From: Mesorhizobium amorphae CCNWGS0123
GTDB taxonomy: Bacteria; Pseudomonadota; Alphaproteobacteria; Rhizobiales; Rhizobiaceae
Length of the DNA stretch: 64,000 nucleotides
NCBI RefSeq assembly: GCF_001686985.1
Contig: NZ_CP015322.1
Span: 806,001-870,000, forward strand
Direction: 5' to 3'
A program made the translations under genes and the position numbers. The notes beneath the pieces were generated by a model. That model saw only the letters and a program-made list of their open reading frames with translations, was not told where the DNA came from and did not search any database. This document shows positions 57,621 to 64,000 of the stretch, piece by piece (the stretch's first letter is position 1; each line of letters opens with the position of its first letter).

Positions 57621-58904
57621 ATCTGGTGCCAACCGTGCTGGCGTGCGGCAATCCTTCTGAATTGGAACGAGGTACCCGCGAACTAAGACGGCAAGAGTCC
57701 TCCCCAATCATCAACACGTACACAGAAAGTTATCTAGGTCGAGGATATAAAATTCAAAGTTTGAAAATCGTTCGGATCGATGTGATCGGAGAGAAACATC
57801 GCCTCGCGGGCGCGGGCAACTCCAACCAGCCGCGTCAATGGCAAGATGTTTCCGCAACACCGGATAGAGCGATGCGTGCATATGCCGTCGTAAGAACGGC
57901 TGATTCTACAGCAATGCGCATGTCGCAGGCCAAGGGCTATCGAAAGGCCGCCGCACGGTGGGGCCTCCGATGGCCGCAACATGGCTTTCGCACCGCCGTC
58001 AGGGAACCGATCCGCCTGCGGGGATACGCGCGTTATCTTGCCACCCGCTGTTCGAATGTTGCTCCCGCCAGCCTGAGTCCTGGCCACCCATGCCTTTCAC
58101 GTCGCCCCCCGCACAGAACCCCCTCTTGCCCCCCGGATGGAGCTCTGGAATCCTCCACCAAACTTGAGATCAACTTTTCCCACAGTCCAAACATTCCATT
58201 GGAATCGCGTCCCGCACCTCCGGACGATTTAAAGTGATAACGGCGACTCGGTCACTAATTTCGGCCCGCAATTCACCTGCACCTGAATCGATTTCAACTC
58301 TTTCCGACATGCATGATGCTCCAACCTGAGACCGGCGCTGCAGCGCGACGATGATCATGAAAATTGAAGTGTTGCACATCCATGAACCAATTCCCGGATG
58401 TGCTCTGTTCCAGGTCCTGGGGCCGCCCGCTGCCGCCACATGCGACCATCTGAGCACCATCATTCCGGAGCTTCGTGACGATCGCGCGGTCGATGTCGCA
58501 TCCGCCGCGGTGCCTGATGCGAACCTTCGAAGAGTGACCTTCGATCGAACCGCCCAGAATGCTGACCGCCGAGGGACGGGTTCGCAAGACGGCCGATACC
58601 CGCAAGCCACCAGAAGCCTCAAGACATTGAGAAGGGCAGCGCGACTTGAGTTTTTCACTGACGAGGCCGTGAGGAAAGCGTGGAAGCGCATCTTCTGGAG
58701 CCCGTGCCATGTCTTCGCTTCGCCAGGTAGCCTTAGGACGGCGAGGGGTACGCAGAGGCGCTTGAGGAATGGATGCGGACCGAACGGGCCAAACACAGGG
58801 CATTGGCCGGCGGCAGCGATTGTGCCGCCGCAAACGTCAGCGCGGTTCGCGTGGCAAGTGTTCAGACCCGCCGGATTGCAAGGGTGAACAGCTTCATCGT
58901 GCAC
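57621..58904. other. Degenerate stretch with gene fragments
   Basis: No intact gene is convincing here. Besides the crotonase fragment at 58170-58310, a minus-strand piece near 58450-58510 reads CDIDRAIVTKLRNDGAQMVA, resembling the start of a short-chain dehydrogenase. Open frames of up to 245 codons join unrelated pieces and look artefactual. Confidence 0.45.
58170..58310 (-). pseudogene. Crotonase N-terminal fragment
   Basis: From an ATG at 58310, 46 residues read ERVEIDSGAGELRAEISDRV and then AVITLNRPEVRDAI before an abrupt end at PMECLDCGKS. This is the first strand-turn region of an enoyl-CoA hydratase without the rest of the fold. Confidence 0.65.
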
Positions 58905-60548
58905 TCATCTCGGAGGACGAAAAGCGATTGTTGAGGCATGGATACGAGCTAGCTCGGTTTTTTGCTCTATCGAAAGTACTGTCCGCGGAGGAAGCTCGCC
59001 ATCATCGAGCGCGAGAAGATACTTGTCTGCTTCCTTGTCGGCGCCCGTTAGCCGATGATTCAAACGAATAAAGTCCATCCAGGTTGGGGTGCGGAATGTC
59101 TCTGTCCAAACTGAAGGTGTTTGAAGATTTCGTTGAAGCGTCCAGTTTCGTGCACCGGCGCGGCTAAAAGCGTGCCCCTTTGCGCGCATACAGCCGAGAA
59201 AGGCGTCGATATTCTTCTCTGATATGGAATAGTCGATCCTGACAATTATCGGGCCACTTCTAGGCTTCAGATCGACTGCTAGCTGCGGCGCGCGAAAATC
59301 AGAAGCTTCTTGATCTGCTTCTTGCCGAGATCGAACCGGCAAGATTATTCCCACTGCTGCAACTAGGCACAGTGTGCCTGCGGCACCTAACAACGCCCAG
59401 GTTAACGAGTAGTTCTGGGCGACAGCACCCCAGATCCAGCTACCGGCGGCCATGCCGCCATAAGTCAAGGCGTAGTAGATCGAGAGCGTGCGGCCGACAA
59501 CCCATCTTGGGCTCGCCAACTGCACTCGAACATCGGTCCCAGTCCAAGTGATCAGCCAACCCGCGCCCCCGATTGCCATAAAAGTAGCCGCCACAGCTAC
59601 AGATGACGTCAGAGCCAGTGAAATGCAACATGCCGCACAAGCCCCTGAGGCGCACGCCATCAGCGAGTTCTCAGAGACAGTCCGCCTCAAGATGCCGTTG
59701 CTCATGCCCGTGATGAAAGCGCCTATCCCGAAACCAGCCAACAGGATGCCGTAGACAATCGGTCCGCTTGCCAACTTGTCTCGCACAACGAGAGGCAATA
59801 GCGCGAGAATCGAGATGCTAGTCATGCCGAAAAGGGTTCCACGGACAATTGCTGCTGTGATCTCCGAGGAAAATGCCGTGAACCGAACTCCGTCATGGAT
59901 TGCCGTCGCCATTCTCTCTCGAGGGAGAGGCGAAGAGACGACTTGCCATTTGGTGCGCCAGACTGCGATCGGAAGTGCGATCTGACCCAAGGCTGCAAGG
60001 GCGAAAGCTGCCAACGGTCCAAAGAAGGCCAGTACCACCCCGCCCAAAGCCGGGCCAATGCTCCGGACAATGTTGTATCCTACTGATGTAAGCGTCACCG
60101 CAGCCGGAATTTCGCGCTTGTCGAGGATATCACCGACGGAAGCATGCCAAGCAGGATCATTCAAGGCGAAGCCGCAGCCGGCAAGGAAACCTAGCCCGAG
60201 TATCAGCCAGGGATGCAGGAATCCCAGACCCACGGAAATCGTCAGCGCTATGGATGCCGATGCGATAAGGCATTGGCCGGTAAACATCACGCCCCGTCGG
60301 CTAAAATTGTCCGCAATGGCCCCGGCGAGAATTGAGAGAAAGAATGCCGGCAGTGTAGAGGCGGCCTGCACGAGCGCGACCATCAGATTCGAAGCGGAAA
60401 TGGTGACCATGAGCCAACTGATAGCCACTGTTTGCACGAGCCATCCTAGGCTGGATATCTGTGTCGCTATCCAGATCGGTCGAAATACCTGGTTCCGAAG
60501 CGGTTCAAATGTCGTTGGAGCGGATCGATGAGGAACTTCGCGCTGCAT
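58905..60548 (-). CDS. MFS exporter (EntS-like) with C-terminal extension
   Basis: 547 residues. Residues of about 20-420 form 12 membrane segments of the MFS_3/EntS type, with the loop RRGVMFTGQCLIA and the start VFRPIWIATQISSLGWLVQT. A soluble C-terminal part of about 120 residues (PIIVRIDYSISEKNIDAFLG, then WTETFRTPTWMDFIRLNHRL) resembles an antibiotic-monooxygenase-like alpha-beta barrel fused to some proteobacterial MFS proteins. It likely exports a small organic acid or siderophore-like compound. ATG 60548 with AAGGTGAAG upstream is preferred to GTG 60587. Confidence 0.85.
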   Translation of the reverse strand: MQREVPHRSAPTTFEPLRNQVFRPIWIATQISSLGWLVQTVAISWLMVTISASNLMVALVQAASTLPAFFLSILAGAIADNFSRRGVMFTGQCLIASASIALTISVGLGFLHPWLILGLGFLAGCGFALNDPAWHASVGDILDKREIPAAVTLTSVGYNIVRSIGPALGGVVLAFFGPLAAFALAALGQIALPIAVWRTKWQVVSSPLPRERMATAIHDGVRFTAFSSEITAAIVRGTLFGMTSISILALLPLVVRDKLASGPIVYGILLAGFGIGAFITGMSNGILRRTVSENSLMACASGACAACCISLALTSSVAVAATFMAIGGAGWLITWTGTDVRVQLASPRWVVGRTLSIYYALTYGGMAAGSWIWGAVAQNYSLTWALLGAAGTLCLVAAVGIILPVRSRQEADQEASDFRAPQLAVDLKPRSGPIIVRIDYSISEKNIDAFLGCMRAKGHAFSRAGARNWTLQRNLQTPSVWTETFRTPTWMDFIRLNHRLTGADKEADKYLLALDDGELPPRTVLSIEQKTELARIHASTIAFRPPR

Positions 60549-61142
60549 TAGGTCTTCACCTTCGACGTTCCGAAATTCAAATCTCACTTTACCTTTTGCC
60601 GTACGAGCAGCGTTATCGAGCCGTGGTAGTTGATGGTTGCTTCGGTAATGGCGTGCCGCCTGCCGGCAACTATCTTTCGAGATGGACCGTTACGATCATG
60701 CGTGACTAATCATGTCGCCCTCTGAGCTGCCTGTTATTTGGCTAAATTCCGATTACAAGCGCGCGGCCCCTGAGAACGGCAGCCGCCACCGCTAGAAGAA
60801 TCTTTTTCATCTGGCTGAAATGGCTCCGCCACGATGCGCCACGACAGCGAGACCGGGATCGTCGTTCATGGTCGGCGATAGTCTTGAGATTGCTTAACCT
60901 GCTATGCGAGCGTTCGGGGGAGTGCATCGAAGGTGGAGACATTGACCTGACACGTCACGAATCGGTCAGAGTGCAGCCGAGCAGCGGCCTCCCTCGAACA
61001 GACAGCCGTCATCTCCGCCATCTGAACACTTGACGACCGACGATGGTTGGTAATCCGGATGGGCTCAAGGTCGCGACCGTTGACTATCTGGCGTTTCAGC
61101 GCTGACGTTATCACGAGATAGCGCCCTGCAGCCGCACAAAAA
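60549..61142. other. Intergenic stretch, no gene recognised
   Basis: Between the divergent exporter and monooxygenase-like genes. The short frames here lack protein features. The conserved upstream block B follows. Confidence 0.4.
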
Positions 61143-61198
61143 AATCACCTGGCAAATGATATTTTTTCGGATTTTCAGTCGGACTGCCTGCTTATAAC
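61143..61198 (+). promoter_or_regulatory. Conserved upstream block, copy B
   Basis: ATCACCTGGCAAATGATATT, then TTTTCGGATTTTCAG, ending in TATAAC at 61193-61198. It is clearly related to the blocks at 33507 and 62995. It lies 169 bases before the monooxygenase-like start codon, farther than in the other two copies. Confidence 0.65.
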
Positions 61199-61366
61199 AG
61201 GTCGATCTCGCAGCTTGCACAGTTGTGCCACCCACCAGCGGTGGCGATCAACTGAACTCTCACGGGGCAGACGGGAAAAGTCAAAGCGTTCAAGATGCCG
61301 GGAGCAACCTCAGTCGTGAGTAGCGGGTCCAACGGAAGAAATTACTAGCGGAATAGGATAAGCGAA

Positions 61367-62392
61367 ATGGGCTTGCCTGCATCAATCACCTCCCGGTTGC
61401 GCATCCCCCTGATCGCGGCACCGATGCAGAGAGTATCGGGACCCGAACTCGTTTCAGCAGTCTGCCGGAAGGGCGCCATCGGGGCTTTTCCAACCCTCAA
61501 TGCGCGTACGCCGAAACAGCTAGACGAGTGGCTGGAGAAGATAGAGCGAGCTTGTGCTGAGTCGGATGATATCTCGGCACCATGCTGTCCTAACATCGTC
61601 ATGCGTAGATCACCTGAGGCCCTTCAAGCCGATGTCGATGTTTTGGTCAAGCACCGGGTCAAGATCGTGCTTGCAAGCGTCGGATCTCCCGAGGCAATCA
61701 TCCCTCAATTGCATGATGTTGGCTGCGTAGTCCTGACAGATGTCGCCACTATGCGACATGCGGAAAAGGCGATCAAAGTGGGTGCCGACGGATTGGTGCT
61801 TCTGAGCGCAGGCGCAGGAGGACAGACCGGCTGGCTAAACGGATTATCGTTCGTCAGAGCTGTGCGCTCGATCTATGATGGACCGGTGGGCCTAGCTGGT
61901 GGCATATCCGACGGCTATGCACTTTTGGCAGCACAGGTGCTGGGGTGCGACTTCGGTATGATGGGTACACGTTTCATCGCGACGCACGAGAGCCTGGCAC
62001 CGCAGGGTCACAAGGAAATGGTGGCTCATTCAGGGATCGACGACATCCATCTGACGAAGGCGATAAACGGATTCGATGCCAATTACCTTCGGCCGTCGAT
62101 CCTGAAAGCCGGTCTCGATCTCGCCGAACTCGAGATACCGCTAAGCGTTGAAGAAGCACGCAAGAGGTTCAGCGCCGACTTGGCAGGAAAAGGGCCGAAG
62201 CGTTGGGAGGATATTTGGAGCGCGGGCCATACAGTTGCCGCCGCCTCCGAAATCCTATCCGCGGGCGAGGTGGTCGACGAGGTTGCCGTCGAATATCATA
62301 GGGCCCTGGGCGAGGCCACCAAGCTGATCTCCGAAATGCAACTTGGAGCGGACACCTCAATGAATTTCACACCGAATGTTGCTGTACGATGA
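61367..62392 (+). CDS. Nitronate monooxygenase-like FMN protein
   Basis: 341-residue FMN TIM barrel of the NMO/2-nitropropane dioxygenase family: IPLIAAPMQRVSGPELVSAV, AVCRKGAIGAFPTLNARTPK, ADGLVLLSAGAGGQTGW and LAGGISDGYALLAAQVLGCD, then FGMMGTRFIATHE. The family's catalytic His (AGGH) is Gln here (AGGQ), so activity on nitronates is doubtful and a related flavin oxidation or reduction is possible. A truncated copy flanks the IS66 element at 48-54 kb. It shares a promoter block with two acyl-CoA synthetase genes. Confidence 0.88.
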   Translation: MGLPASITSRLRIPLIAAPMQRVSGPELVSAVCRKGAIGAFPTLNARTPKQLDEWLEKIERACAESDDISAPCCPNIVMRRSPEALQADVDVLVKHRVKIVLASVGSPEAIIPQLHDVGCVVLTDVATMRHAEKAIKVGADGLVLLSAGAGGQTGWLNGLSFVRAVRSIYDGPVGLAGGISDGYALLAAQVLGCDFGMMGTRFIATHESLAPQGHKEMVAHSGIDDIHLTKAINGFDANYLRPSILKAGLDLAELEIPLSVEEARKRFSADLAGKGPKRWEDIWSAGHTVAAASEILSAGEVVDEVAVEYHRALGEATKLISEMQLGADTSMNFTPNVAVR

Positions 62393-62994
62393 CATCCGCT
62401 TCAGCCGCCCATCGAGGAGCTTTTCGAAGCGCATCGATACCTAGCGCAAAAGCTGCCCGGAACTGGCCGTGGTGAGGGCGAACGCTACACGCTGGCACTG
62501 CCTGACTAAAAGTTGGGCAGGGCGGTGCCGTCACGGTTCGCGCTGTCGCTCTGGGGCCCGTCAGCAGATTTTCGGCCTCAGGCGGAAACGAAAGGGCCTA
62601 GCAAAACGACAACGCCGACAAGGGGATGCGCCGGCCTGGAGCGCCGAAAATAGCGCGAAGACGTTCGATCAATCGCGGGTTCTATAGTCGATATGCTTGT
62701 TAGATCGCCTCGGTCTATCACCCGCACGGTCAACAACAAAGTCCCACGCTGACCCGTCAACAATCGAACAATTTCGCTTCCGACCTCCCCGCACATTTGT
62801 TCATGGTCCACAAAGATGGCAACTCCCTCTGAAGCATTGTCCGCTTACAGGGGGCTTGCCGCTGTAGAACTTGATGCCGTGAGGTCCATCTTACGGCGCC
62901 AACAAGTTCACCGGCCAAACTGCCGTCTGCATCCACTCACATCAGAAAACTGTGCAAGGCCGGCCCACGGAAGCGCTGCAAGTTGCGCAAAAAA
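62393..62994. other. Intergenic stretch with possible remnants
   Basis: A plus-strand segment ending near 62509 reads EELFEAHRYLAQKLP and GEGERYTLALPD before a stop. Another starts at ATG 62816 (MATPSEALSAYRGLAAVELD). Both look protein-like but too short to assign. Confidence 0.3.
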
Positions 62995-63050
62995 GTAACG
63001 TGCCAAATGAATTTATTTCGAATTTTCAAGCGGGCTTCGTTGCCTATAAC
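62995..63050 (+). promoter_or_regulatory. Conserved upstream block, copy C
   Basis: GTAACGTGCCAAATGAATTT, then ATTTCGAATTTTCAA, ending in TATAAC at 63045-63050. The distance from TATAAC to the TTG start (58 bases) is identical to that in copy A. Confidence 0.68.
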
Positions 63051-63107
63051 GGATGCGCGGCCTGAACAATACGCCATGCAGCCGCCATCGCAGAAGGGGT
63101 GTCTAGT

Positions 63108-64000
63108 TTGAATTATTATAGCAAAGGCGAGATTAGGCGGGAACGTATCAAACGCATGTTGGCGCCGCAAAGTGCGGTGTTCATCGGCGGCGCTTCTATG
63201 ATCCCCGCCATCGACAATTGTCGCGCGCGCGGATTTCGAGGGTCGATCTACGTCGTCAATCCGCGTCGCAGCGAGTTGGCGGGCATACCTTGTGTGCCCA
63301 ACGTCGCCAGCCTCCCGGAGGTACCAGAGGTCGCTTTCCTGGCGGTACCTCGCGAGAATATAGTGGGAGTGGTTAAGGAAATTTCGGAACTCGGTGTCGC
63401 CGGTGCGATATGCAACAGTGCTGGCTTCTCCGAAATGCATGGCGGAGAAAAGTCGCAGCGCGAATTGGTGGAAGCGGCAGGCGAAATGCCGATTATCGGG
63501 CCGAATTGTCCGGGCGTGGCCAACTTTGCCGATCGTTCCGTCTTCATGATGAACTATTTCGGTAACCATGATGAAAATGGCAGCGTCGCCCTCATAAGCA
63601 ATGGGGGGTCGTACCTCTCCGACCTGGGATGCGCGGACCGGTCGCTACCGGTGGCCTATTCCGTTGGGCTCGGCAATCAGGCGATGATCACTGTGGCCGA
63701 CATTATGGATGTGGTTCTGGATGATGAACGCATTCGGGCAGTGAACCTCTATTTGGAGGGCATTGCTGACGCGGCAGTCCTCTCTGCCGCAGGTCTCAAA
63801 GCAGCCCGCAGAGGTGTTCCAGTGGTAGTTATCAAGGGCGGCCGAACAAGCGCTGGGCGTCGAGCGACCCAGTCGCACACCGCCTCTCTTGCGGGCGATG
63901 ATATCGTGACTTCCGCGCTGTTTAAGCGGCTCGGATTTGTCGAGGTGCGCACTCCGACTGAGGCGTTGGAGACGCTGAAGATGCTTGTGTACGCGCCCAG
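63108..64000 (+). CDS. NDP-forming acyl-CoA synthetase, cut by window edge
   Basis: The first 297 codons of a close paralogue of the protein at 33620. The frame opens at TTG 63108 (AAT TAT TAT follows) and reads RERIKRMLAPQSAVFIGGAS, PIIGPNCPGVANFADRSVFM and the phospho-His motif RRATQSHTASLAGDD near residue 250, continuing past the edge. The conserved TTG start and block C support the start choice. The missing part should hold the ATP-grasp domain. Confidence 0.88.
   Translation, partial: MNYYSKGEIRRERIKRMLAPQSAVFIGGASMIPAIDNCRARGFRGSIYVVNPRRSELAGIPCVPNVASLPEVPEVAFLAVPRENIVGVVKEISELGVAGAICNSAGFSEMHGGEKSQRELVEAAGEMPIIGPNCPGVANFADRSVFMMNYFGNHDENGSVALISNGGSYLSDLGCADRSLPVAYSVGLGNQAMITVADIMDVVLDDERIRAVNLYLEGIADAAVLSAAGLKAARRGVPVVVIKGGRTSAGRRATQSHTASLAGDDIVTSALFKRLGFVEVRTPTEALETLKMLVYAP

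Noticed and set aside
58294..58833. Minus- and plus-strand frames of about 180 codons
   Set aside because: Mixed, low-complexity translation with fragments only; treated as a degenerate stretch instead.

Overview
The window reads as an accessory replicon or genomic island of a rhizobial alphaproteobacterium (Rhizobium/Sinorhizobium/Mesorhizobium type). This rests on the pccB-pccA-bhbA propionate block with its XRE regulator, the rhizobial-looking amino-acid ABC transporters and GntR/FCD regulators, and the dense load of IS66, IS21, IS3, IS5 and ISL3 elements. No tRNA, rRNA, replication origin or CRISPR array was recognised. Genus and replicon are inferences.

Layout. 1-4.42 kb: a decayed IS66-family element, cut by the window edge, carrying two nested insertions: a DDE-transposase IS with an 8-bp target duplication, and an IS5-family IS at a TA. 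4.8-12.1 kb: the methylmalonyl-CoA route (mutase, propionyl-CoA carboxylase alpha and beta; minus strand) divergent from a short-chain fatty acyl regulator, with repeated TTTGCAAA-like boxes between them. 12.9-31.9 kb: a catabolic island. It has two creatinase/ectoine-hydrolase-like M24 proteins, a P5C-reductase-like enzyme, two GntR regulators, an aspartate-dehydrogenase-like protein, an Ehu-like ABC transporter, an AtzG/AtzE-like amidase pair, a heterotetrameric sarcosine-oxidase-type enzyme (BDAG), threonine aldolase, threonine/serine dehydratase and PurU. The simplest reading is uptake of an amide or cyclic amidine, hydrolysis to an N-methyl amino acid, oxidative demethylation onto tetrahydrofolate, then disposal of glycine and one-carbon units.

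32-47.7 kb: a LysR regulator; an NDP-forming acyl-CoA synthetase; an IS407-type IS3 element (4-bp duplication); an internally deleted ISL3 transposase; an intact-looking IS21 element (5-bp duplication); a GntR regulator divergent from a second amino-acid ABC transporter; and a second NDP-forming acyl-CoA synthetase. 48.0-54.35 kb: a three-layer nest. A dead copy of a nitronate-monooxygenase-like gene is split by an IS66 element (8-bp duplication), whose tnpC is itself split by a recombinase-in-trio (RIT) element with three overlapping tyrosine recombinase genes.

54.5-64 kb: two crotonases flanking a racemase-type class III CoA-transferase, a degenerate stretch, an MFS exporter with a C-terminal extension, an intact nitronate-monooxygenase-like gene and the start of a third NDP-forming acyl-CoA synthetase. 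A conserved upstream block of about 55 bp recurs before the first and third synthetases and before the nitronate-monooxygenase gene, which suggests one regulon for an uncharacterised carboxylic or nitro acid pathway. It is the most novel-looking regulatory signal in the window.
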